Source of the DNA: Sarcocystis neurona | Taxonomy: Eukaryota; Apicomplexa; Conoidasida; Eucoccidiorida; Sarcocystidae | DNA: 64,000 nucleotides | Direction: 5' to 3' | Assembly (NCBI GenBank): GCA_000727475.1 | Contig: KL647318.1 | Coordinates: forward strand, 662,201-726,200 | Shown here: in pieces, positions 24,075-36,200 of the stretch | Layout: each line of letters opens with the position of its first letter | How positions within the stretch are numbered: the first letter of the stretch is position 1 | The notes under the pieces: model-generated | Database searches by the model: none | Told to the model about the DNA's origin: nothing | Seen by the model: only the letters and a program-made list of their open reading frames with translations | Made by a program: the position numbers and the translations under genes

Positions 24075-27000
24075 GAGGAGGCAAGCAGGGGGACTGAGGG
24101 GGAAGACACACCGAAGGAGTAGCAGCAGCAGCAGCGGCGCGTCTGAGGGCACGTAGCTGGCAGTAGGTCTGCGCCAGCCAAAGCAGCAGGTGCATGAATG
24201 TGTAGATGGGGAAGGAGGTGTGCGTGGTGGCGGGGTCTACAAGTGGCAGCGGTGCCCCTGGCAAGTGGGTGTTGGTGCTGCGTCTTCGCGCTGGGTAGCG
24301 GAGCGAGGAGACGCAGCAGCTAGTTGCGCAGGCTGCTGCAGTGCTGCGCGGCAACATGTGGCACGCGTGTGTAAAAATCTGTATGACCAGCAGAACGAGG
24401 CTCGGCGGCGACAGCCACCTCCAATCCATCCGGCAGCGGTGTAGTCAAGCACCACCTGCTGACGTGGGCAGCAGTAGCAACAGCGTGTGTATGCGGCAGG
24501 TTCAGGTGAACGTAGAGAAGCCACCGATGTAGAGAAGCCACATTAAGACTTGTGGGGCGAGTGAAAGCCAAGCAAACGCGCAGCCTCATAGAAGAAAAAA
24601 ACAAGTGTGCTGGCGTTGTTGTAGATGGAAAGGGAAGTCGCACCTGAGCGTCTCTGAAAGGGACAGGCAGCAGGCCCCAAGGTCAGGGGCGTCACGGGGA
24701 AAGGAAGAACTGGGTTGTTTACAACAGATACGTCCAACATATGATTGTCTCTCTCCCCGTCGTCCTTCTGTACGGCTGTCTCTGTGTCACTGTACGCATA
24801 CGTACGCTTTGATGTATATCACTATGTATATATATGTGTATGGGTATATATTTATGTGGATTTATGGAGAGGGTGTGCACGCGTGTGCTTGCTTCTTCTC
24901 TATTGAGGAAGCATAGCGGGGAAACGAGTGCGTCAGCGGCAGAGCATGTGAGCTGCCGAAGAAAGATCCAGAAAGCACAGAAGGAGAAAAGTAGGCGGCG
25001 ATGAAGCGGAGGGCGATGGAGATGGGGCCACGGCGACCGGAGCAGGAAAGCAGCAGTCAGCGAATATGACGAGCAGGTCGTGCAATGGGGACGGGAGACG
25101 TGAGCTGACCTAGCGGCGGCCTGGCGACGGCATTCGGGAAGGCAACTAAGAGGGGAGAGCAACTATTTACCAGCACGAAGGAAAAAAGTAGGGTAGCGTA
25201 CCATCAGGAAGAAGGCGAAATACGGTGAGCATACATACCAGATAGCAGAAGCCGACGGTTAAGCCCAGGGTTTTAGTTGACAACGGGTAAGGAAGGATGA
25301 CGTTGATACGGAAGAAGAGAGGAAGGCTGTCAGGAACGTAGATGGCTGCGGTGATTAAACAAGAGGTATCGCGGGTAGTCGGTGAAAAGGAGCAAGCGGA
25401 AACGACTGTCTCTTTGCCGCGCATTTCCGCCTGCTCCGGACACGATTTTACAGTGTGACAGCGATGCATGTACGACCGAGGATGTTTTGAGAGACTGGCG
25501 ATCTTAACCATGCACGCGCCCTGCAACTGTACTTTCTGTACCACACTCCAGCGGTATACACCAAGCCGATTACCGGAACGTTGAACTCTGTGTAGTTGCC
25601 TTAAGGAGCGCGCCATTCACGCGCTTCTTTATTGTGTGATTCCGGCGGAGCTACGATTTCTCATGCAGTTTTTAAGTACGTCGATTGAATGTCAACGTAC
25701 GTACGTAGGTATACGTACGTATGCCTAGTGCTAAGTGTACGTGTGCACGTGTAACATCGGCGCTCGTTCAGCGAAAAGCAGCGAATACGTACGTACGTGT
25801 GCGTCACCGTCTCGTACGGGTGTGATTTCCACACCTGTGCGCACATCCCGGTCGCTGCTGCATTGTGAAGCGCTTACACCGCACGTCGGCCCACACGGGA
25901 CAGGACTATTTCTCTCAGGTGTCCGTATGAACAGTCGTTGAATTACACGGGCAGTGGACAATTAGCTTCGGAATTACACCTTCATCCCTGCCGTATACGC
26001 GCTTACGCGACGCGCTCACGTGTAGGAAGTGTATCGGGTTTATGCTGCGGGACCTGTGCACGCCTCAAGCACATAATACTATATATCGCAGTCAAATCCT
26101 CTGCGCAAGTATTCGTACTGCCTGCGTACATCTAGCCTGTACCACCTCGACAGCTCCTGCAGAGGTGTTTATAAGAATATGTCAATCGATATGTATATAT
26201 ATATACACATATATATGTTGCATCCACCTGGTGCTCGTTTACGCCTGCCCGGTTGTGGGTTCTCACACGCTGTGTTGGCACCGTGTCACGCACAAATGGA
26301 GGAACGTGTCTCTCGTCCACCAGCTTCCTGCGCTTGTACCTACCTGACGTACCCGCACAGGCGTTTTTTGCTGTGTACCGCAAATTTTAAACAGTACGCA
26401 GAGCCCCGTGGCTTTGCTGCGTGCCTCTACGAAGTCCCACAAGCAGCAGAACAGGGAAGCAGACGAAAATCGAGGCTTCACAATCGCGAAGATGCTTTAT
26501 ACTTCGCACTTCTGCTTCTGCCCTCGCACGTGCTTGTGGAGCCTTCTGGAGTCGGTTACAGCTGTATTCGCGTGTGCAAGCTGTGCGCGGATAACATACT
26601 GAGGGCAAACGAAATCGCTACCAACCATGGGCGACGGGTGACACGCATACAGGTAGTTTGTGTGCACATTTATACGTACGTTCGTTTACTTTCGACAGGC
26701 ACGCGAGTCGGCTGCGAGGACTGCGGCTGCTGCACACGTGTGTGCAACTATTACGCGCAGGTAATTTGACCCGTGGTTTGTTCCTAGGCGTCTCCGGTCG
26801 CGCGCGGATGCTACAGGGGCACGAAAGCCACAGAGTAGAGATATTTTTTCCATTGATAGCCGCTCAGCTCCGCATGCAAAGGCTGGAGGGGAATGTTTCA
26901 TGCAGAAGAGCCACGCGCGAGATCCGCCAGCGGTTTTACTCCTCTGTGTACTAGTGTTTCGCGAGGAAATACAGCACACAGCATGTATGTATATGCCTCC

Positions 27001-28000
27001 TGCACTGCCTACTGGTACGCCTTTTTGCGTCGACGACCGACCTTCCGGCAGTCGTACACGTACTCCTTTGCATGCCTCTTCGTTCACAGTCGGTGGCGGC
27101 GTAGGTGTGATGCAAACGTGAATGTAAACGCTCCCTCTTGATGTGATATTCCTATTCTGTTCACAAGTCTGTACTCTCACGAGACAACACCTGCACGACG
27201 GACGCATGCATCGCAGTAGGAACGGGGACCGGCGGTCTCGATCCACGAGCTCGGCTGACTTTACAGGTTACCTCGAAGAAACGCGTTGTCCTCTGGTATG
27301 CAGACAAGCCTACGTTTTCGCGTGTATGCACTATGGGGATTAAACGTACCTAACAAATACATGTTCCCTATATATATATATATATATGAATACATACATA
27401 TGCTGTCTTGGTGCGTACCACAACCAAATACATCCCTGTATACATGTATGGCCAGGTAGCTTACGGATGACATGAGTATCACTCTGCAGATATGTTTTCA
27501 AATGCTGCTTCACCTCTGTATCCTGAGTACGTGAGGCACACATATAGCACGACCGGCCATTCTTTCGTAAATTCAGGCGTGACAGCAGCGTTCCGTCGAT
27601 ACGGTACGGTCACGATGTTTACACTCGGTCAGCTGCCTTCGACTTTGTAAGTGCCAGGGTGTTTCGTTGAGACCGAATCACCTGCCTACATTGGTGTAGC
27701 GGTGTCCTCAACTTCGCGCACTAATAGGTGAGTGTCCATCCATACCCACGCGTGAATTAGATCGACAGAGATGTGTGTCTACATAGGCGTACAATTCTAA
27801 AGGCCCGTAGCGAGTTACGTCCCCACAAAAATGTGTACGTCTCGGTTTTTACCCGCGTTTTGTAGAAACAAATGGCTGCGCCCACAGAAAAAATCGCGCT
27901 CGTAACTCATCGGGCCACCTTCGAGAGCTTCCTGTCCTCCGCTTGCAGCAGTAGACACGCAGCGGCAGAGGATAAGGGACGGCTTTTCTTCTCGCCACGA
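24075..28000. other. Intergenic or unassigned DNA after gamma-COP
   Basis: The 3' flank has CAG runs up to about 24,140. The rest holds TATATG patches (24,810-24,860, 26,190-26,215, 27,365-27,390), several TACGTACGTA clusters (25,690-25,800) and short frames without recognisable similarity. One possible minus-strand membrane-like exon is listed separately. No complete gene can be supported. Confidence 0.5.
25239..25345 (-). CDS. Possible orphan exon, hydrophobic (unassigned)
   Basis: On the minus strand a good acceptor (TTTAATCACCGCAG) at 25346-25359 and a donor GTATGT at 25233-25238 bound 107 bases encoding IYVPDSLPLFFRINVILPYP and LSTKTLGLTVGFCYL. The product looks like part of a membrane protein. 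No partner exon or family was recognised, so this may be chance. Confidence 0.15.
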
Positions 28001-28031
28001 TACTGTTAATTTTTTAGGAAAAAAAGACCCG

Positions 28032-28145
28032 ATGAGTACGACGTCCGAAGCAGGAGCTCACAACCAGGAGATTCAACGACCCGTTGTCTTGACGGGCAAT
28101 GTAACCGCCAGGATGATCCGTAACGTGGCTAACCGATTTAGCCGC
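28032..28145 (+). CDS. Possible first exon, unassigned
   Basis: ATG at 28032 opens 38 codons (starts MSTTSEAGAHNQEIQRPVVL, ends MIRNVANRFSR) followed by a possible donor GTAAAT. Without splicing the frame stops after 42 codons. The composition is not low-complexity, which is notable here, but no family, partner exon or downstream continuation was recognised. Confidence 0.15.
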
Positions 28146-28999
28146 GTAAATAACTAGAATATATTTTTGCCTGGGAGACAACTACAAACAATTCTTTCTC
28201 TCTGTTTTCCCCCCTACCATAATTACTATTACGTCGTCTTTCCTTCGTGCTTCTCATTCGTCCTTCGCGCATATTTGCCCGAAGTCCTTATTTTCAAACT
28301 ATACGAAGGCATATGCAGGCACCTTTACACATATAAAATTACACACGTAGACAGCACATTTATATATATACACACTCGCGTACGAGTGAGATAGCGCTCT
28401 ACATATATTTGTGTAGAATTGGGCGACTTTTCAGGTGGAGAAAGTTTTCCAAGTACATCCGTACTTTGAAATTGCAGCGAACCGGGTCCACGTGGAGGGA
28501 TTACCTTGTCTCTCGGCAGGACTTTGCTCCACCATCTGCGACGCAGTGTTGTATCCATGAGTAACGTGAAAATACGGTAATTTCTACTTTTTTGACTTCT
28601 ACAAAATATGTCTCTGCATAGAAGACACATGTCTCCACGCGACCAAAAAAAGTCGTCTCTTCGACTCCGGCTGCAACAAATGTTTGCTCTTGTTCCTCAA
28701 AAGCGTAGCGTTCAAACAAATACACTCATACACGTAGACACACACACATATCCGCGACACCTTGTCAGAGAAAGGCTCCGCATTCTTCCTTCGAAAATTT
28801 GTACGTTTCTTTCCCGAGGACCCTCTTCAGAATCCCCGAACAGACACGTTCGTAGAAATACACGCACGCGTGTCCAAGTTTGCAGACAAATTTTGACGCC
28901 TCGTCGAAGTCGACACCCAGGCGAGACGCAGACGCATTTCTAAATAATAAGTGGACACACCTTCTGCAACCGTCTTTCGCATCAGCCCTCTCTTGTGTC

Positions 29000-30308
29000 A
29001 GTCCACTTTTTCCTTACGCGGATTCTTCGCGCTTTCTTCTGCTGACGCGGCGCTCCCGAGCGCACTCTCTCTGGCCGAGCACGCCTTCCTTTCTGCTGTG
29101 TCCGTTCCCCCTGGGTCGCCAGCTATTCTAGCGCTTCCCTAAATTCTAACACATACATATCTAGCAGACAAATACTCGTCGGCCTCCCTCACATTTTCCG
29201 CAGAGGCGTGCCGCGCGCAGTGCTCCCCTCGCCTCTTCTACCTTGTGAAGGACAACACATCTGACGGCCCCGCAGAAGTGCGAACCAACCCTCTCCGCTT
29301 CATCTTCTTCTTCAGTTCTGCCCACTAGCTGACATCCCTGCCACACAGATATCTGCTTCTCCGTACCTTCTTCCGCCCCCCCCACCCCCCTCCGCTCAGG
29401 TCGACGACGAACGACAAAACAGAAAAGAAAGCGAATTAATAAAGAAGTGTTTGTGGGGCAAGAAGAGCACGCGAACGGCAACGGGTCGAGAAAAACGACA
29501 GCAAAGAGTCGAAACCTTTCTGCGTCTCCTGTGCGTCACTCAACAGAGCCTTCCCTTTGCTCCGAGTATAACGTTTCTCCACATGTTCGGGTGGTCCTCT
29601 ATGTGTCAACTGTAGAACAGAAAGAACAGAAGACCCGCTTCTTCTACTTCAAACGCATATATATTTGTGTCTGTATGTCTCCCGCTTGTCGACATTTTCG
29701 TCTTCCGTCTTTGTCTTCGTTGTCGTCGTCCTTTCTCTGCTGTCCCGTCCCTCTTCGAAAACTCTCGTCCGGCCTCTTTTCTTCTTCTCTTTATACTAAG
29801 TCTCCTATTCTGTTCTTCTTAAATGCCGTCTTCTCCGTCTTCTTCGTCTCCTCCGGGTCCTCCTCTCGGCCTTCACCCATCACTTCTTCATCGTTTTCGT
29901 TTCTGCGTGTGCGCTGCTTCTCCGGTTTTTCACGCGGCGTCTCCCCACTACTCTTCGGCTCTTCTCTTTCGTGTTCTTCTTCTGTACATCTCACGCACTT
30001 CTTTTCTCGTCGATATATTTTTTCCTGCTCCTTTACAAAATAGGTCCGCGTCGCGTCTCCGCACTCCTCGCTGTCTCCCTTTCTATCCCTCTCGCATTTC
30101 TTCTCCTTTCGCCGTATCTTCCCCGCCTTTTCTGTTCGTCCCCTCTCTGCGGCTTCCCCAGGACTTCTCCTCCTGCACCTCTCCTTACTTTTCACGACAT
30201 TTTTTCTCTTTTTTCTCTTTGCTCTCCTTGCCCTTTATCTCCTGTTCTTCTCCTCCCCTTCCGTTCAACAGCTATAGGAGCCCCCGCTTGACATGCAGCT
30301 CCTCTGTG
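29000..30308. other. Strand-skewed polypyrimidine tract
   Basis: For more than 1 kb the plus strand is dominated by C and T (CTTCTTCT, TCCTCTTC), so the minus strand is purine-rich. The longest minus-strand frame (29,791-30,195) reads as a Lys/Arg/Glu string with no domain. The tract lies between the convergent gamma-COP and channel genes. It may be the 3' untranslated or terminator region of the channel gene, or simple-sequence DNA. Confidence 0.5.
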
Positions 30309-30512
30309 CTACAAGGCCGCAAGACGTACACCTGAAAACGCAGTCAGCAACACCCACGCGCAGACGTCGATCTGTTCAAGCTCTGCCCCTACATATTCAC
30401 GTATAACCTGATAGAAAATATCCGCATATACATACGTATAGCTTGACAGAATCTGTTTATAGACGGCATTCACCACTCTGCTGACAAGACTCGCACGCAG
30501 GGAGGTTGGCAG
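30309..30512 (-). CDS. Possible further exon of the potassium channel, or exon of another gene
   Basis: On the minus strand an acceptor CACCGCACCAG (30,513-30,523) opens a phase-0 frame LPTSLRASLVSRVVNAVYKQ, ILSSYTYVYADIFYQ, continuing to TAG at 30309. The phase matches the end of the last certain channel exon at 33151, and the sequence is unlike the surrounding repeats. It lacks the V-F/Y-V-L ending usual after the second RCK domain, so it may be a novel C-terminal tail, need an intervening micro-exon, or belong elsewhere. A donor-like GTTATA at 30407 could end it earlier. Confidence 0.35.
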   Translation of the reverse strand: MPTSLRASLVSRVVNAVYKQILSSYTYVYADIFYQVIREYVGAELEQIDVCAWVLLTAFSGVRLAAL

Positions 30513-30967
30513 CTGGTGCGGTGACGAGACAACGGCGGGAGTACGGTTGAGCGACGAGAGACCCCCGCAGCAGCAGCTTATCACAACGGCAGAATTGTGG
30601 AAGGAGAAGGCGCAGGAGAAGGACGAGGAGAGGACGAGGAAGCTGGGTGCAGGAGCAGCAACAGGCGGACAACACGTCGAGAGCGAAGGGTTGGGAGAGA
30701 AAGCAGCAGCAGCGGCGACCTCGCGGACGAAAGCGTAACAGCAGCAGCAGCAGCAAAACGCCCAGAAAGAGAGCCAGAGACTGAGAAAGAACAGAGACAT
30801 CGGAGCAACGAGAGGCAGAGGGGGCAGTTTACGATGAAGAAAATTTAACGCAGACTCCACCAAAGGCTTCCACCGTCAGACGTGTTGAAGGAGCAAGGGG
30901 AGGTACAGGAGTGCTGGGACGCATGCAGAAAAACCTCGCCGCACAAGTGGTCTGACGACCTGCTGCA

Positions 30968-31258
30968 GTGCAGCAGCAGCAGTACCAGCAGCAACAGCAG
31001 CAGCAGCAACAGCAGCAGCAGCAACAGCAACAGGAGCAACAACTGCAGCAGCAGCCAAAGCAAAAGCTGCAGCAGCAGCAACAGCAACAGCCACAGCCAC
31101 AGCAGCAGCAACAGCAACAGCGGCAGCAACAGCAACAGCCGCAGCGGCAGCAACAGCAACAGCCGCAGCAGCAGCAACAGCTGCAGCAACAGCAACAGCA
31201 GCAGCAACAGCCACAGCAGCAGCAACAGCAACAGCAACAGCCGCAGCAGCAGCAACAG
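30968..31258 (+). repeat. Nearly pure CAG/CAA trinucleotide tract
   Basis: About 290 bp of CAG and CAA with few interruptions. On the plus strand one frame is poly-Gln and another poly-Ser/Asn. On the minus strand it reads CTG/TTG. It probably lies in the last intron of the minus-strand channel gene. No coding role can be shown. Confidence 0.85.
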
Positions 31259-32082
31259 GAACACGACCCACGCGTAGCACCAAGAGATAATGAAAACATC
31301 GGGAGGCGCAGGGTAGAAGAGTAGTTGCATGTGAGTAATATACACAGAGACGTGCAGCTACTGGTGCAACGATTCGAGGGACAAAGGCACACGCGGTCGA
31401 CAACCGTGTGTACACGTGTGTGGAGCTCTACTTACTCGAAGAAAACAACAAGCGACCAACACCCGGGAGATTCATTGCGAAAAAGCAGGTGACCGAGAGA
31501 CACGAATATATTTTCAGGCACACAGAGACAAAGGAGACGTACGTCACCCAAGTCACACACAGCTCGGTAATGCCGCTGCACACAGAGACGGAGACACGAA
31601 GAGAAAGACGCCCGCGTGTGCTGCTTAAAAGCTCGAGGACGACACGGAAGAGTAGCTTGTCATTCGACACGTGCGCACTACTTTTTGCTGCACTCTTTCT
31701 TTTCTTCGCTCGCTGAATAGGCGGGGAATTCGGTCTCCACGTCACACTCTGAGATACGTGTGGAGACGTCCACGTGTGTACTCCTGTCTGTGTCTCCGTC
31801 TCTCTCCTTGCAAACAGCGCGACAGCCACCGACGGGAGGGTAGACACGTGTCTACATACGTGTCTAGTGCAACGTAGACGTATGGACTTATGGACCCGAA
31901 GCGGTAGACACAGACACAGCGGGAGACACAGAGAGACAGGCGTGCGCATCCACGTAGGTAGGGACGCCTACACACAGAGACATCATCCTGGGGAGAAAAA
32001 CAAAACATTCACAAGGGGGGGCGGACACACACAGACAGCTCTACAGGTCGACATTCACAAGTGCACACATATACCCTATATG

Positions 32083-32247
32083 TATAGATATAGATACGTA
32101 TATACATACACGTACGTACACATATATATATATATAGGTGTAGATTGACAGAGACGACTACGTGTACTGCGCCGCTGTATATACAGTACACACGTATATG
32201 TACTGTATACACATATATACATACATATATGTATATATATATACACG

Positions 32248-32280
<33 letters not shown>
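32083..32280. repeat. TATATA/TACGTA microsatellite
   Basis: Almost 200 bp of TATATACGTATA-type sequence, including an uninterrupted TA run of about 30 bp near 32,245-32,275. It flanks several GTAGACAC repeats within the presumed last intron of the channel gene. Confidence 0.75.
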
Positions 32281-33150
32281 AGGGTGAGAGTGAGAGACAG
32301 AGCGAGACGAGTAGGCGTATTGCGGGGATTGGTGACGTCAAAGTCGTCGTCTTATAAACGGAGCCACGGAGAGACGCAGGAGGAGGAAGGGGTGGTGGAA
32401 GTCTCCGTAGAGAGACAGAAAAGGGGGAAGAAATGTAGACACGTGCAGATAGACGATCCCGGGGAAGAAATGTAGACACGTGCAGATGAACGACCCCACC
32501 GGGCGTAACGATATAAGAGAGACAGACAGAGGGGTCGACGGAGACACACATGCAGGCCGACGACTACGAACGTACGTGTAGCACGGGCAACGAGCGAGCG
32601 ACACATGGATGGCGGACCAGAAAGAGAAGTAGACACAAGTCCCTTGAGAGAGGGAGTAGACACGTACCGCGCCACACACAGAGGGAAAGGAAACGACAGC
32701 AACAGGAGGTCCGCAGAGATGCAGGCATACATATACATGGCTGTATAGATCTAGGGGCACACAGCTGTGTACGCTGATATGAAGGAAAGTAGACACACAC
32801 ACACACACACGTCGATGTAGCTACAGAATGTATGTAGCTGCACCTACCTATGCGTATGTATACATCGTTACGTGCCTTAATAACATACATATATAGAGAG
32901 AGAGGGAGAGAGAGAAGCAGAGCGCTATACAAACAGGTGTGCACGCACGTATATATATAAAGGGAGAGAAAGACTGATTTATAAGAAGATCCACATACAT
33001 ATACAGGCAGACAGATGTATAGACACGTATACATATGTTTGCACACATATAGTGATTGATTTATATAGGAGATACGTAGTTGCATAGATGAAGACTCCCA
33101 TCGATACGTATAGAGTGCCGCGTGGGGAGATGTAGAGAGACGGAGACTAC

Positions 33151-33294
33151 CTGGTCGTGCTGCACAAGGCGCAGCTGCTGCGAAGGGCAGCAGAGGACGA
33201 GCATTTTCGGTCGTCGCTGTCCTGAGTAATCCCGCGTCACTCGATATTGCCGATAAATTCCCAGGGCGATCTTCTTCTCAAACTTCATCAAGTG
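33151..33294 (-). CDS. Potassium channel exon 5
   Basis: The acceptor is TTTGCTGCAG and the donor GTAGTC; 48 codons, phase 0 at both ends. Encodes HLMKFEKKIALGIYRQYRVT then PKMLVLCCPSQQLRLVQHDQ, equivalent to the 'LL-R--IALGLYR ... NP---T-L---D' end of RCK2. The final V-F-V-L strand expected after D-Q/K is not seen, so at least one more coding exon should follow downstream (lower coordinates). Confidence 0.82.
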
Positions 33295-36200
33295 CTGCAG
33301 CAAACACATGCGTACACGTCCCTGGGTCGCCACAGCAGAATGCACACGTGTATATATGCATAGAGGTGCTTCCACAGACATACATACGTGTGGAAGAGAG
33401 ACGGCCGCTTTAAGACAGTCTGTGGCGCCCTTCCCCCCGGGGAGACGGAGACGTGTCTACCCTTATTACAGAGCAGCAAAAGCGCCGCCCTACGCTCGTA
33501 TATATCTAGTTGCATGTATCCGATGATAGACACATATACACGTATATATATCTGATGCATGGCAGCAGACAGATAGAGAGGACCGGGAGAGAGGCAGGAA
33601 AAGGGGGGACAGAGGATTGGCTTCAGAAAAGGGGATGAACTTCTCTGCCCACGTGTACATACGCAGACGTCCACACACACATACACACAGAGAGAGACAT
33701 ATACATGCATGCACACCGGCCCTCTTCACATATACGAGTACACACACATATTCATGCAGAAGTTGACACACACCCCTACACAGGCACTCATGCAAAAAGT
33801 AGACACACACCCAGCCCTACGTCCACCAGAGGCATTCACGCAAAAGTAGACACGCACACAGGCCTCTATATAAGAGATGCGTGGAGAGGGAGAGACACGC
33901 AGAGAGAGGAAGACACACACACGGAGACTCCGTCGGGGGGAAAATGACCTACGACAGCTCGCCACAAAACTCGCAACTTCTCCAGACACCTGCATGCAAG
34001 ACACATACGGCATGCAAAGCCTCCCCCCGCGAACGTGCGTCGAAGAACTCCTCACACACAACGCCCTCCACACACAGACACACAGACACGCACGCAGGTA
34101 TACATACCCATATACACACATATCCCTGCTTATATATATCCGCACACACACTCATCGAGTTGTCCACCTTCTTTGTTTTTGTTCATACATGTAGACACAC
34201 ACACACACACAGACGGAGATATTATATGCGTGTGGTGAAGACTCGGTGTGCTTACGGGTGTATATATCTGCCCGTCTGTATCTGTACATACCTATAATAG
34301 GGCAAGACCGGCGTGTCTATACCCCAATACACGTACATATATATGTACATATATATGACCAGCAGTATATATACATGCATGCTCCAGGTATGCAAATGGC
34401 GAAGACTGTGCGGCTGCCTTCGTATGTATGACAAGAAGTAGACACGCAGGTATTATGTAGACACGCATAGGCGTGGAAGCGCTGACTTCGAAGAGACGCT
34501 TGAAAGGCATGCCGATGAACATCGGAGGAATGCCTTCGAGCGTGAGCGGAGACGAAGAGCCGGTCGATCTCCCCGCAGCATCTTCACTTCTGCCGTCAAG
34601 GCAGCGTCTTCGATCCTGAGCATACAATCAAAACAGCACCCCATGTATATACACACACACACACGTATATAGAGACGGGACGCTTTGAATGCCTGCTTCT
34701 TAAGACGCCCTGACATATGTATATATATGGATGTGTATATGTATGTATGTTATGTATGTTATGTATGTTATGTATGTATGTTATGTATGTATGTATGCAT
34801 GTATGTATGTATGTTATGTATCTATGTATGTATGGTTATGTATGTATGTACCCATGTACGTATGTATGTATGTACCCATGTATGTATGTATATGTATGTA
34901 TGTGCCCATGTATGTATGCATGTACGTATGTATGTATGTATGTACCCATGTATGTATGTATGTATATGTACGTATGTATGCACATGTATGTATGTATGTA
35001 CCCATGTATGTATGTATATGTATGTATGTACGTGTATGTATGTATGTGCCCATGTATGTATGTATGTATGTGTGTCACTCGGGTTGTGTGTGCCGGATTT
35101 CCTTCAACAGGAGGCTGCCGCAGTGTACCTACACATACACACGTGAATGGCTTGGGCGGTCCCCCCTCGCTCTGTCCCTCTGTCTCTGTCCTGTTCTCTT
35201 TTCCTGCTGTCCGTCGTTCTGTGTGGACACGCCGAGGCACACTTCTCTGCCCTCTCCACGTGGACGACGACTGTAGACACACGTGTCTACATTTCTCTCT
35301 CGCTTCACAGCTCCATGTCCACACACGTAAGCACCTACAAAAGCGAACTAACCGAAGCATCTATACAGACGGGCGCACTGGGAGGAGGCCCACTGCATAC
35401 GATAATAATAGATGCATGCACACACACGTGTATATTAGGTGTGTGTCTCTATGCATATATTATAGGCCCATGTATATCGAGTCTCACACACAGTACGTAG
35501 ACGGTGTGGGGAGGATGCAGAGACACAAACCCCCACAGCGAAAGACACATTCATCTGCACGCATGTGTACTACTCCGCCCTGAGACAGGCTTCACAATAT
35601 GCATGCACTGATATATATACCCGCACACAGAGACGGAGACGGTGAGAGGAAGACACCGGGAGACGGAGACGCCGCGGGCGAAAGGGAGAAGAAAAGGGAC
35701 ACCGAAAGAAATGCCGCAATAGGGGGAGGGGCGGAGAAGGTTCGAGACGGACAGCGCATGCAGTTTGTATTTGCCGGCAGGTGGATCTCATCGGAGTGCC
35801 TTCGTACAGACACACGGAGAAGTCCACACCAAAAGAGACACGCGCATGCAGAGGAAGACGGAGACGGGGAGACACACAGCAGTGGCCACCACCTTTCAAG
35901 ATAAAAGAGAACAAGTGGACGGAGTCGCCTCCCGGTGTGCCCGGCCTCCTGCCATACGAAAAGCGCGCATGCAAGCATGCACCAGGGGATCTAGCTGTGT
36001 ATGTGTGCGGGCACTTGGAGCCTTCGAGGACAGCGAAACCGCCACATATACACGCCAGCCGAGACCACCCCCGCGGCGTCCCCATCGACATGCGCGCGCC
36101 CCCCGAAATACTTACCAGACGTATATCCACACACACACACAGAGAAAGACAGACATACGCAGTGAATATGCCACATATTCACCTACATAAAGCAGACGAA

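Noticed and set aside
28508..28560. Minus-strand ATG with MDTTLRRRWWSKVLPRDK and a GTAATC donor
   Set aside because: Only 18 codons, no partner exon and no similarity; likely chance.
30968..31324. Poly-glutamine protein on the plus strand
   Set aside because: It is a pure CAG/CAA tract with no flanking protein-like sequence; all frames of the tract are open.
31433..31477. Minus-strand ATG followed by MNLPGVGRLLFSS and a GTAAGT donor as a first exon
   Set aside because: Its phase-1 end does not fit the phase-0 candidate exon at 30512, and it has no partner exon.
34717..35583. 288-codon plus-strand frame beginning MYIYGCVYVCMLCMLCML
   Set aside because: It is the ATGT array read in a stop-free phase, followed by unrelated sequence, inside an intron of the minus-strand channel.
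35750..35810. Minus-strand segment CLYEGTPMRSTCRQIQTACA as another channel exon
   Set aside because: No good acceptor/donor pair, and exon 3 joins exon 4 in phase without it.
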